From Fomitopsis serialis (lineage: Eukaryota > Basidiomycota > Agaricomycetes > Polyporales > Fomitopsidaceae): DNA of 26,039 nucleotides. Below are positions 11,001 through 21,699 of the stretch, piece after piece; the stretch's first letter is position 1; each line of letters starts with the position of its first letter. The position numbers and the translations under genes are program-made. Under the pieces are notes generated by a model, which saw only the letters and a list, made by a program, of their open reading frames with translations, was not told the DNA's origin and did not search any database. The stretch is taken from NCBI RefSeq assembly GCF_022376445.1, contig NW_025955467.1, positions 1 to 26,039 of the forward strand. The letters are read 5' to 3'.

Positions 11001-11073
11001 CTCGTGCAGCTTGCGGTGTTTGGCTAGAGGCTGAGGCTTGCTTTCGAGCACCGGAACGAGTGCGGGACGCCAT
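8024..11073 (-). CDS. DUF6532-like protein, twelve exons, about 825 residues
   Basis: Exons by hand: 11073-10824, 10764-10496, about 10436-10349, 10292-10081, 10034-9810, 9764-9348, 9299-9066, 9012-8851, 8802-8729, 8680-8588, 8528-8089 and 8037-8024. All have GT donors and AG acceptors, and the phases close to 826 codons. The first five exons encode a Lys/Ser/Glu/Asp-rich, probably nuclear, disordered region with a run of acidic residues (about 9900-9815). Exons 6-10 carry the conserved part. It has a charged helix (KEREEEEKAEQERLE), VWASASQFRNELKRKAKVAV, FRHEAIAELIYQQW and VPDNLIAVVCNAIESALTEV, in the order I associate with DUF6532 proteins of Agaricomycetes. Their function is unknown. Exon 11 is Ser/Lys/Pro-rich. 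An alternative 3' end through 7996 and 7771 is also in phase. No frameshift or premature stop was found. Confidence 0.65.
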
Positions 11074-11283
11074 CACGAGAACTGCGAGACTACTGACAGT
11101 GGTAGCAAGATGAGGGCGGACAGTGCCCGGCGGGAGCTTTCGCTGATTCCGAAGGCCGCCGCGCTCGCGGAGTTCGCGTTTTATCGATCAACTTGAAGAG
11201 TCTTAACTTACACGCCAGCTCTACAGTGTATGAACTTTGTTGTACCGTTCTTCTGCAGTAGAACGAATGTCATTATTCATACA

Positions 11284-14200
11284 CTAATTAAATGAATCAT
11301 TGTGAGCCCAGCCATTACGATCATTGTAGCACCATTTCGAAATTTCCTTGTCTGTATGTAAGACGATAGACGCACGGCGTCCCTCATAATGCAAGTTGAA
11401 GTGAGTAATACGACACGAAGGGAAAACACAAAGTCACCGCAGGTCAGAGGGATGACAATGCCTGGTTCATCCAGACATAGCTCTCCTCCAACAAAATCTC
11501 CCACCGCCAGCACTAGACACATGTCGTAGTCTTTGTTGTCTCGGTGAGCTTGTGTGACAACGTTCAAATTGATCACAAGACCCAGGAAGGGAGCCGAGAG
11601 CGCATGGTGTTGCCTGGTAATATCTCCACGAACTCCTCTAGTCTGGTGTAGAAGTTTGGGAACATCGTAGCTAGCTAATCCAATGTAGTCAGCTTAAGCG
11701 GTGTATCATAAAACGAATTAGATCACCTTGTTGTCGAGCCACTCGAAGACGTCACCGAGCACGTTTCGCAGTGAGCGATAGATGTCTTGTGCGCAGCCAT
11801 ATCCTTGGACATGTAAGGCAACATTTGACCGTAGTTTATTTTGAGACCGTTGGGTCGTGTTAGCATTGCTGGAGGCACATTGCTAGGGGCCGTGTTGCCC
11901 TACATGAATTGTAATGGCGGTACATGACAATTGCAGGAATACATACCTGTGTGCAGTGGCGGTTATACCACGAGAAGTGCAGCACTTCAAACGTTTGATC
12001 ACCACCAGACGATGCAGTCTGCATCGTCTTCAACGGATCGAAGGGAAAGCAGGAGGTGAGGCGATCCGCCAGGCACTCGCGCATGTGGGTCGGCATCGAA
12101 GTACAGATGCCGACGATAGTATCTGCGTTAGTATCTTGAATAATAAGAACGTCCCTCCAAAGAACTTAGAACGAAGCCGATGAACATAGATTAGGGAAAC
12201 ACTCACTCGCACATGAGTTGCGATATCTTCACATATTGATCATTGTTCAATCGACAGCCGTCGGAATACATTGTGTGCAGCTAGATCGATGAGGTACGTC
12301 AGCTTACATCTGCATCCGTAAATTCATAAGACCTTAACCTGTAGCTCAAGTGCTTGACAGCTTGTTGGAACTGTCGCTCTGGCAGCCAAGACGCGTCTCT
12401 TCTCGGTCCAGAGGGTGTTTTCTTGCCGGTCTCTTGATGCAGAGAAACGTTGGTTTCGCTCATGCCGGATGTCGTATGACGTTGTGATCACTGCAAAACA
12501 ATGGGCCGCGGAAATTGGCAGATTACTAGACGTAGGATCCGTTTCGCAGGTGTCTAGTTCGCGAAGTGGCGAGAGTGGCGAGAGTGGCGAGAGTGGCGAG
12601 AGTGGCGTCAAGGGCGATAACTCTCTTGGATCGCAGACCTGACAAGCTTCTTGAGAGACAGGAGCACTGGGTTCACTTGGACACCGGGATTCAGGAGGGA
12701 TCTCCACGGTACACGAGGACCAGCAAATGGTGTCACGAGAAAGGAGGGCGAAGGAGCTAAATACTTGACTGCTCAGCGCACATTGTTTGACAGGCACCAA
12801 CCCTACGTACTTGGATGAGACAACTTTGAAGAACGTGTCAGAGCTGTCAAGATCTCCGCAAAGCGATTGTGTTGAGAGTCCTTGCGATGCAACGTTGTCC
12901 AGACCAAACAAGTCCAATAGGCGTAACGGACAATTGGCCCTCAGCAGAGACACCACAGGTATGAGCGTATCTCGAACAGCTCGTCCTGCCGGTGTATCTG
13001 TTTCATATGTTAAGTACTGCTATGTCCAGGAAAACAAAACACGTGCTCACTCGGATTCGGTCTTCGCATAATGTTGGCAATCTCTTCACTGATCGTACCT
13101 TCGGCTTCAGCTAGTCGAACACGAAGCCCCTTGAAGGCAATCACGAGGAGAGCATAGACAGTTCCTGCGGAATATGTGAGACGTTGTATACATTCAGGGC
13201 GAGCGTTCTTACCTCCTTCAGCTATCTTCGCAAACCTTGTACCCAAGGTATACCACGATTGCAGTGCGCGTTTGGAGGGTGCATTCTCTAGGTGCGATAT
13301 GTGGTCCCTCCAAATCTTTGCAACATTGACAGCGCTCGGCTTAGAAATACTAGACGTTCCTTGTCAGAAAGCAATTAGTCGACAGTAATATATATATCTC
13401 ACCGTATGAATTTATACACTAGTTGTATAAGCAGTATCATGCAGCTGAAGTCGTGTGCTGCCCCTTTGCGTTCGAGAGCAGCGCAGCGTTGCACTAAACC
13501 GACCAGAGTTCCAGACGTTGGAAGACATCGTTCCGAGGCGGACATAGCACCCTCGACATTACCTAGCGAGACGACTGAGTGAGAAGTCGCCAACACCTGA
13601 TCCCTGTTAAGACAGGTGGTGAGGTTGGCTATGAAGTTTGTAGTTGCCGGTCTAGCTCCTTGGAGTCGTGGTTCAGCCCTGGTCTCCCACTCTGACCTTG
13701 GCTCAGCACAGATGAAATCTATGCCGCCTCTGGGGCACGGTGGTAGCATATACGCCGCTACCGACCTATCATTGGACACGGTTCCACGTCCTCGCCGGTC
13801 CGGACGAGGGTAAGGTGTGTGCTTGGAGGCACGTCGCTGCTCACGGCGTCTCGGTCCCAAGCTCTCTAAGAAAGCAGCATATCAGACAAGAGCATCGTAG
13901 TCTAATCACAACACACCTATGGGATTATCTGACATGGCTTCATGATCTTGATCACCAGTTGAAGACAAGGAGACGTGCACCTCTGAAGAGAATATGAGCA
14001 TGTCAAGAAATTGAGATAGGCCACTCACCCTCAGTGACGTCGACATCTGCGACTATTTGCCTTTCTGCCGCGACTATTTGCCTTTCTGTCGCAGTATGTG
14101 CAACACTTTCTGCAAGTGCAGATGCTGCATTGTCTTCATTCGGACGGTCTTCCGATCTTGGAGACCCGAGTTGATCGTACACACCTCGTAAACGATCGCG

Positions 14201-14422
14201 TAAGGCCAACAGAGTAACACTAAGTCTCGGAGCTCCGACAAGGAGTTCCAGAACTTCTTCGGCCTCGGTCTCAGTGAGCTGCATCTTGCGTTGCAATGAA
14301 GGAGTTGAGATTGAGTCAGTGGGACGTACTAACGAGGATCCTGGCAAGGTCGAGGGCAAATAGCCACAAGCAATGCATTCATCTTCTGGTGCAGCTACGC
14401 GCCTTGGAGTCCAATAACCCAT
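11284..14422 (-). pseudogene. TET/JBP-type 2-oxoglutarate/Fe(II) dioxygenase with three apparent 1-bp losses
   Basis: The family oxidises 5-methylcytosine in DNA. Exons by hand: 14422-14029, 13982-13917, 13865-13403, 13349-13213, 13164-13051, 12997-12339, 12280-12207, 12154-11947, 11899-11727 and 11674-11284. Splice phases agree throughout; the product would have about 893 residues. The C-terminal catalytic domain has VINLNVVTQAHRDNKD (HxD motif: His 11546-11544, Asp 11540-11538), GGELCLDEPGIVIPL, then THFNLHY (distal His 11403-11401) and RRASIVLHTD (Arg 11376-11374), the metal- and 2-oxoglutarate-binding set. Before it, FEVLHFSWYNRH and LPYMSKDM also fit fungal members. Three register changes, near 11786, 11594 and 11424, each equal one missing base. 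No stop codon interrupts the exons otherwise. The N-terminal half has no known domain and could belong to a separate gene. Confidence 0.72.
12565..12609. repeat. 9-bp minisatellite inside the dioxygenase gene
   Basis: AGTGGCGAG is repeated four times exactly, followed by a partial fifth unit. On the coding strand it gives a Pro-Leu-Ser tripeptide repeat. The unit keeps the frame, so copy-number change would alter a linker without breaking the protein. Confidence 0.9.
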
Positions 14423-14760
14423 TGACAATGTGACATAGTGTGTATTCCGATAGTGCGTAATGTTACAAGCGTACAACAGACATCACAGTACTACATGACG
14501 AGCCGACTGACGAGCGATATAACAGGATGTGCGGTACGGCGAGCGACGAGCGATAAGCGATACGGCGAGCGAGTTTGGAGAGAAGTACGGACAGCTATAC
14601 CACAGCAAGACTACCAGGGACAATGTGAAGGTGGAGGATGAGGTGCCTAGGTGACGTTGTACGGAGCGTAGAGTGAATTGCCCGAACGTACGACACACGA
14701 CGCGCGATGTCCAAGTCCGCACAGATAGTACACCTCAACCTTCTTCGACGGAAAGAACAC
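14423..14760. promoter_or_regulatory. Upstream region of the dioxygenase gene with direct repeats
   Basis: The gap between the dioxygenase start and the end of the next gene holds TACGGCGAGCGA twice (14535-14546 and 14561-14572, 26 bp apart), embedded in further GCGAGCGA/GAGCGATA words. They lie 110-150 bp upstream of the start codon. The role as binding sites is inferred from position only. Confidence 0.35.
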
Positions 14761-16780
14761 TCACTCAGACTCCGGTTCGTTTGAGACATCACGATGACGC
14801 TTCAACTCGCGCTCGCGCTCTTCGTGCAGTTCCTCCCACTGCTCCAGCTTTCGCTTCAAGTACTGGTCGTGCGCATCGCTCTCGTCCAGCAAGTCCACGC
14901 TCTCGTCTATCTCGGCAGCAGGCGGATCCGGCGAGTACCCGCAGCATTCCCTCTTGAAGGTCTCGAAACGCTGCTTCGCCGTAGACACCGCACCGGCTTC
15001 AATGAACTTGATGAACTCGTCCACCGGCACTTCGCCCACGTTCGCTTTCTGTGCTCCCGGATTTCTGAACGGAGCCCTGCGCATGAAATCGTTCCACGCT
15101 ACGGCGACGCCCTCCTGCTTGTACACGTCGACGCCGGCATCCTTCTGGGCCTTGTCGTAGGCCTGCCAAGCATTACCTCCCTTCTCCCAGAGGCGAGACT
15201 GGTACATCGAGAAGACCGTCTGCCAGAGGCTCGTGAACTCCTTGAGTTGTTGTTCTTCAGCGCCTTCGTACTTCTTTTGTAACTTCTAGAAAATTGGTAT
15301 GCTGTGAGTTCAGAGTCAACCAGAGTTCGCGCTGCTCAACTCACAATCCCAAAGCCCTCCTCCACCCATCGCGACAACGTCCATTGAGCCTGGTAGCCCC
15401 GCTTCAACGCCGCTCGGTGCTGGTTGGCGAACGATATCAGCACCAGGTACGCCTCGAGCTCCCCGCAGAACGTGTGCTCGCCGATGGTAACTTTGCCAGT
15501 CAGCCTCTCCTTCGGATCGCCAGGGTCGTGCATGCACAGCGTGTCGTCCTCAATCGGCGACCAGCGATCCCGCAACGCTTTCTTTTGTGGAGGCGTAGGC
15601 TTGTTCGAGGGGAATGGAGAGTGGTACTTCGGATGCTCGATGATCTTGATCGTCATCATGAACACGGGCAAGTCCTTAGGGTCTTGGTTCAACGTCCTGG
15701 GACCACTGTACTGGCCGAACTATAGACATGTTTAGAGACATTCGAACTGCAGCTAAACCGCTACGTACCCGATACAGAACATGCTCCCAAGGCTCGTAGA
15801 AACCCTTCTCAAATATTCCGACTACGTGTTCACCGTACTTGCTCCGCAGAATGTTGTTCTTGCAGCGCAAAAGGTCCGGGAAGCTCAGAATTACAGCGCC
15901 GTCAGGGACTAACAGCGCAGGCCCGATCTGCCTTCGCACATGGCTGGAAGGGTCGTTAGGAGCAGGAAGAGGGCCGACGAACTCCCTCTTCGTCTCGGCA
16001 GATAGGACGCCCTGCAACCCAGGCACTTTCAGGACGTAAGATTCGCCGTAGCGCGTAGTAACGATAGAGGCCATGAAGTTGGACACCTTCTCGTGAAGGA
16101 GGGTAGGGGTAGACATGATGAGAACACGGCGATCGCAGTCGTATTGGAAGCTATGGCGAGGGAGAATCGGTTAAGCCCAAACATGTACTACCTGCGCCAG
16201 GGACTCACGAGAAGAGGCGGTAGAGGTCGTCGTCCCGGTGGAGCACGTCTTCAACAAGCTGATCCCAGTCGCTCGGTTCCAGCTCGATAGTCTGCCGCGT
16301 AATCAGACATGCAAGGCATGCGCTAATGTAATAGCCACTCACTCTCTGAACGTCCAGAATGTACGGCCAGTCCGGGTCCAGGAGTAGATCGGAGAAGACC
16401 TTTTGAAGTACAGTCTCTGGGTGTTCGTTGTCGGTATCGTACGCGTCGCTTTGGTCTGTATTGGTGGCGTTGGCGGTGTCCGCGTTGGAGGAGCTCGAAC
16501 GTGCTTCTGAGTCCGAGTACTCTGTGCAAGAGTCGGGAACGCAGGCGATATGTAAACCAGACAGTTACTCACCGTGTAGTAGTTGCCCGTTATCTGATTC
16601 TATATCGTCAACCGCTACGACAATCCCTTCTAAGCTATCGTCGCGGCCCAGAGGTGTGAGGTTGTGGCTATCCCTGTAGTCCAAGTCGATCGACTTGGCT
16701 CCGTCAGTAAGTCCAGGAGTATTGTAGAAAGACGGTCGGTAGGGCTGCGACACCCGAGCGGGATGACGGAGAGAAGCCAT
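14761..16780 (-). CDS. Unrecognised 583-residue protein, six exons
   Basis: Exons: 16780-16573, 16521-16343, 16291-16209, 16150-15769, 15719-15345 and 15285-14761. All introns have GTGAGT or GTACGT donors and AG acceptors, are about 48-60 nt, and every phase closes to 584 codons. The start is the first ATG of the open exon (MASLRHPARVSQ). Residues about 70-130 are acidic and Ser/Asn-rich (YSDSEARSSSSN). The middle is a folded-looking region with FVGPLPAPNDPSSH, VPDGAVILSFPDLL, FEKGFYEPWEHVLYR and FGQYSGP. The C-terminus is a charged helix ending QWEELHEERERELKRHRD. No catalytic motif, zinc site, signal peptide or membrane segment is evident, and I know no family for it. It reads as intact, in contrast to its two neighbours. 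Confidence 0.7.
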
Positions 16781-17451
16781 GGTGTGGGCCGAAGGGAGAC
16801 ACAGCGATAGAACTCTTCTTGAAGGGTGACTAGGACCTGAGCAGCGGATCCGGAGGCTCCTTAACCTTCCCACCGCAATCCGGCGGCCTGTCACTGTCAA
16901 CGGTCCCTGGCGGCACGTGGCAACAGTGCATGGAGCTGCATTCTCCCACGCCACTGCGCTAGCGCAAAGGTACGCGAAGCGCGAGTACCGTAGATCGCGA
17001 ACCTACAGACCGCGAGTCGTAGAGGTAGGTATTAGGACTCACTTTTTGCCAATAGTATAGCAGTTGTCGATCAACGATCGACGATCGACGGTGCGCGAAC
17101 GGCTGGTTACGGTTGGTTTGACGGAGAGCGACAACCCAGGTGAGACTGACCGGAGAACACAACCTAGTAAGTTCGTGCACAGAGACAGAGACAGGAAAGG
17201 TAGGAGATGGGAGGAGAGAACGAGAATAACCGCCGCAGTGTGGGAACGCACGCTTTCCCGCGGATATGCCTGTCAAGACTGTTATGTAACGGAAGGCCAA
17301 TTGAGTAAGGAACCTCTGGGGCGAATAGGCGTACCCGAGAGGCGCGCACACGTCTTGAGAGGCCTTTTTTGCCTTCTCCGCTAGGCCTACGATCTGGTGA
17401 GCCAGTCCGTCCTCTGACTTTTCGACTGCTGTGCTAATTTGGAGGTAGGCT
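16781..17451. promoter_or_regulatory. Divergent promoter between the 583-residue gene and the transposase
   Basis: The 670-bp gap separates two genes pointing away from each other. At 17066-17090 a 7-bp word is repeated nearly head to tail (GATCAAC, GATCGAC, GATCGAC), with the self-complementary core CGATCG inside. No clear TATA box was found. Open frames across it on either strand lack splice or family support. Confidence 0.4.
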
Positions 17452-20400
17452 ATGGGAAAAAGACGGCGCTCACTGGAAGATGTGCTCTCAACAACGTGCG
17501 CGGCGTGCAATGAAGGCTTCGACACTATGCAAGGTCTCTCGGCGCACCAGACCATGAGCAAGAGATGCGCCTGGTACAAGAAGGGAAAATTAAGAGAAAT
17601 ATTCGACTTTGACGATTTCGATTCTTCCAGTGATGATGAACGCCTTGAGGTTGTGGGACGGTGAGTGCTGTGAATCCTTAACAGTGACATTCGATATTCA
17701 AATTTATGTAGAGACGGTGACGGTGTCGACGACGACGACGACGACGACAGGGGCGAAGGCGGAAGCGGATTATTCGCTGGGCAGCAGGATTACTCTGGTA
17801 ACCCTCATAGCACCCCCATCAATTCATCCGTGTCTTCAGATGAAGACCCAGAGGATCAATCAGACATAGGATCCACATTCGACTTCATTGAGGTCTCGGC
17901 ACCAAGACAGCAAGGCGCCTCTAGCGTTGCCGGACCGTCTTCGAGGGCCTCCAGGCGAAACACCCTCGCTTTGGACGACAATGAGGACAGAAGAGTGGAA
18001 GATATCGATATGAACGCGGCAACGGTGATCCGAACGAATGAAGACATACGGAGGAGCTGGCTGGATCAGAGGGAGAGGGAGAGGGAGAGGGAGGCGCAAC
18101 CACCAGGTGAGTACGCTATACAGTACATCCAGTCCTGTTACTGAGAGACTCCAGACAAAGACCAAGAACAGACCGAAGATGAGGCAGAAACCGCAAACCC
18201 TTGGGTGCCGTTCCAGTCCGAGATGGACTGGAGGTTCGCGTCTTGGGCGGTTCAGGAGGGCCTCAGTCAATCCTCTGTAGACAGAGTCTTGGAAATACCT
18301 GGGGTAGGTCGTCGTCTTTTGCTTGCACTGTCTTGACATATAGTACTCACAAATACTTATGTGGCTACGGTTTCTTAGTTTCAGGAAAGGCTGGGTCTAT
18401 CCTATCACAATTCACGTGTGCTGCTTCAACGAGTAGACTCACTTCCGGAGAGGGCCGAGTGGAAAGAGAGGTGGCTGAGCTTCAAGGATCGACCTGACGA
18501 GAGGCACTTGGTACAGTTCCGCGACATAATCGAGGCGATACGGACCTTATTGGGCAATCCTGCCCATGCCGATCAGATAGTCTATCGACCACGTCGTATA
18601 TTCAGCGACTCATCCCGAACTAGTCGCATCTACCACGAGATGTGGACTGGACGGTGGTGGCATGCCGTGCAGGTGAGTTTTCTTTTTACTGTACTTTAGT
18701 GAGTGAGCCAATATTTACCTTGACCTCAGAGCCTCTTGCCTGATGGCTCTGCCGTCGCGCCGGTCATCATCGCGACGGATAAGACGCAACTCACACAGTT
18801 TTCTGGTGGAAAATCGGCCTACCCTGTCTACATGACACTCGGCAACCTGCCTCGCGCTCTGAGACGCAAACCGTCCGAACACGCGTGTATCCTCATTGGG
18901 TACCTCTCCGTGGACAAAGTCGATTCGAACGGGATCACCAAGCGCAAGCAACGCGCGCTCGCTCAGCAGCTATTTCATACGTCCGTCCGCGTCATTTTGG
19001 AACCACTTGTCGAAGCCGGAAAAACTGGGATCGAGGTGACAGGAGGAGACGGTGCAGTGCGCAGGGTGCACCCGATTCTAGCCGCATACGTCGCTGATTA
19101 TCCGGAACAATGTTTGGTGACGTGCTCGAAGTACGGGACGTGTCCCAGATGTCAACTCCCAGAGGACAACCTCGAGTCGCCCACTCCCGGAACAGCGCGA
19201 ACGTCCCTATGGACCCTCGATGTACTGCGACGCGCAACCGAGAAAGCGGCGGCAAGAAGGATTCGGCTGCGTATGCGAAGGCGTGTAATGAACTGAACGT
19301 CTGTGGATATATAGTACGTCCCTTCTGGCGCGACCTGCCTTACACCGATATCCACGCGTGTATCACACCGGATGTCCTACACCAGTTATATCAAGGGGTA
19401 TTCAAGCATATAGTACAGTGGTGCTCCGAACTAGTCGACGAGCAGGAGCTCGACCGTCGTATCCGTTGCCTGCCACCTGCGTTCGGAACGCGCCATTTCA
19501 AGAACGGTATCTCTGCTCTAGCTCAGGTCTCCGGCACCGAGCGCAAGTACATGGCGCGTATTCTACTTGGATGCTTGGTCGGCAAGATCCCCAAGAACGC
19601 TGTACTTGCTTTTCGTGCCATCCTCGACTTCATCTACTTGGCACAGTACTCGACGCATGACGATGCAACCCTAGGATACATGGAGGATGCGCTCAAGGCT
19701 TTCCACAAAAACAAGGAGGTTCTCGTAAATTGCGGTGTACGAGAACATCTCAATATTCCTAAATTCCACTCACTTCTACATTATGTCGACTCAATTCGCA
19801 TGCTAGGAACGACGGATAACTACAATACCGAGGCGTTCGAACGCCTCCATATCGACTACGCGAGAACGGCTGGCGTGCATCTAATCACCGGAACGCACGC
19901 CCGCAAATGGTCAAGTGGCTTGCACGCCAGGAGAAAATGGTCGTTTTCAGCTCGACAATGCGGAGACGATTGCAGAGGGATGTCGATGAAGATGATGATG
20001 AAGAAGACTATTCCGATACCGACCCAGCCGTCGCACCCCCAGGCAAGACTAGCATCAAACTACCGAAGCATCCTACAGTTCGAATGCAGTCACTAGACCG
20101 TATTGAAGACAGACACAAGGCACCGGGCTTCGCGAACACCCTAGCACGATATATCTATATGCTCAAGAACAACCGTCGTCTCACTCCCACCGAGCTCCAT
20201 ACCGCCGTCTCTCGCATGCCCTTCGATCGCGTTGACGTGTTCCATGGCATCAAGTTTGCGCCGGAATCGTTGACTGACGACAAGAACGAGACTGACGCCG
20301 TCAAGGCGCGTCCTCCAATCGGAGAACAACCAGGTCGTTTCGACACTGTTGTCGTGTTGCAAGATGGGGACGCTGAAGCCACAGGATTGCAAGGTAATAT

Positions 20401-20856
20401 CTCTGAACGTTGCTGCTCTACATAATTCTGATGCTGATATGCACGCTCACTGATAGGCACTAGAATCGGACGCGTCAAAGTCATTTTCAGGCTTCCTGAG
20501 CGCATCAAGGACCCTCGCACTCGCCTTCCCCTGATGGCTCCTGAAGCATGGGCAGAACAAGGACCACTTGCATACATAGAGTGGTACGCAAAGCTCCCAC
20601 ATTCCGCCGACCCCACCCACATGATGTACTCGGTTAACAAATGTCCTCTTCGCTCGGACGGTAATCCAGTCGCCGATATTATCCCCCTCCATACTATACG
20701 TCAATCTTGTCAGTTGATACCAGATTCCCGGGTTCAGTAGGTGATGCGGAAGAGAGATTACCTGTGCAATGGAATACTCATACTATACTAGATGAAGCCT
20801 CCAAGTTTTTACTCAATAATTGGGCCAGTTCTTACGCATACCAGACACTATGGTAG
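17452..20856 (+). pseudogene. Plavaka-family DNA transposase with three apparent 1-bp losses
   Basis: Exons by hand: 17452-17660, 17712-18106, 18155-18303, 18379-18672, 18730-20393 and 20457-20856, about 1,037 residues. The N-terminus has a C2HC finger (CAACNEGFDTMQGLSAHQ... ending in C), then an acidic Asp run and a Glu/Arg repeat. The core shows the Plavaka blocks: DWRFASWAVQEGLS, LSYHNSRVLLQRVD, RIFSDSSRTSRIYHEMWTG, VIIATDKTQLTQFSG, RALRRKPSEHACIL, CLVTCSKYGTCPRC, ACITPDVLHQLYQG, LPPAFGTRHFKNGIS, LDFIYLAQYSTHDD and TTDNYNTEAFERLHID, with acidic residues fitting an RNase-H-fold enzyme. The C-terminus ends FLLNNWASSYAYQTLW at 20853. Register changes near 19248, 19863 and 20721 each need one missing base; no internal stops. 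It would cut and paste the element that carries it. Confidence 0.85.
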
Positions 20857-21045
20857 CTAATGATACTTACGGTACTTGGTACTTACGGGACTTGCCAATC
20901 AGTAGACGGCGTTCTAATGAGATCTCGCTAGTACTTGTAAGCATGTCAGCTATTAGACATGTTACAATTGACTGTCCTCGCCTTCGCGCCCGCTCACGCG
21001 CACCTTCTCCACGCGCACCTTCTCCACGCGCATCCACGCGCACCT
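20857..21045. other. Transposase 3' flank with short degenerate repeats
   Basis: TACTTACGG occurs twice near 20866-20888. Further right, about 20990-21045, CGCGCACCTTCTCCA recurs with small changes, leading into the 18-bp array. No gene is supported here. Confidence 0.45.
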
Positions 21046-21171
21046 TCTCGCCCGCCTGTCCGCTCTCGCCCGCCTGTCCGCTCTCGCCCGCCTGTCCGCT
21101 CTCGCCCGCCTGTCCGCTCTCGCCCGCCTGTCCGCTCTCGCCCGCCTGTCCGCTCTCGCCCGCCTGTCCGC
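21046..21171. repeat. 18-bp minisatellite, seven copies
   Basis: TCTCGCCCGCCTGTCCGC is repeated seven times without change. The unit is a multiple of three, so both strands show long artificial open frames. The plus strand carries almost no adenine, which is typical of slippage-prone minisatellites. Confidence 0.95.
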
Positions 21172-21699
21172 TCGCCTTCACCCTTCGCGCCTACTCACGC
21201 GCACGTTCTCGCCCGACAAGCCCTAGCGCAACAAACGCAGGCAACTAAGGCAAACACAGCAGGACAAGGGGTCGGAGTGGTGAACAAAAGGAAGGCAGAC
21301 GGACGAAAGCAAAGGTGAGTATTCTTCTGCGTACCTACGGACAATTCTTGGTACTAGTCACCACGGTCCAGGAGGTGGTGCCTTGCCCGCGTCCGCTCAA
21401 ATGCCCGCGCGTTCGTCAGTGCACTCTGCTTGCACGCCCTCTCGCCCACATGCCCTCTCGCCCACACGCCCTCTCGCCCGCCCGCTTGCCCGCCCTCTCA
21501 CGCCCACCTGCTTATCCTATCGCACCTGCTTGTTTGTCCTCTCGCGCCCGCCTGCTTGCCCTCTCGTGCCCACATTCGCGCCATCTCGTGCCCGATCTCT
21601 CATGCTCACGCCCGACTTCTCGCGCCGCTCGCCATCTCGCTGTCCCTCTCGCCAGCCGTCTCGCTCGCTCGCCATCGACGCTGCATGCACTACATACCG
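21172..21699. repeat. Degenerate C/T-rich repeat tract
   Basis: Variants of GCCCTCTCGCCCAC and GCCCGCCTGCTTGCC fill about 21420-21660. A non-repetitive interval at about 21200-21400 contains an A/G-rich stretch and a GGTGAGT-like word at 21314. No convincing protein is encoded; the long plus-strand frames follow repeat periodicity. Confidence 0.6.

Larger units (their letters stand above)
7771..20856. mobile_element. Possible cargo-bearing Plavaka transposon
   Basis: Three left-pointing genes (DUF6532-like, TET/JBP dioxygenase, 583-residue unknown) and the right-pointing transposase form a compact GC-rich block with short intergenic gaps, flanked on both sides by lower-GC Helitron-type debris and minisatellites. 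Fungal TET/JBP genes are known to travel with KDZ-class transposons that carry extra genes. I could not find terminal inverted repeats or target duplications by eye, so the outer limits given are only those of the genes. Confidence 0.35.

Noticed and set aside
16959..17690. A 243-codon minus-strand open frame
   Set aside because: It overlaps the transposase zinc-finger exon and the divergent promoter, has no domain or splice partner, and is best explained as a shadow frame.
7479..21045. Terminal inverted repeats bounding the Plavaka block
   Set aside because: Visual comparison of both flanks gave only short direct similarities (for example ATGGTAG), none inverted and long enough to claim.
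20820..21318. Open frames with Ser-Pro-Ala-Cys-Pro-Leu repeats and similar
   Set aside because: They exist in several frames and on both strands only because the 18-bp unit is a multiple of three and lacks stops.
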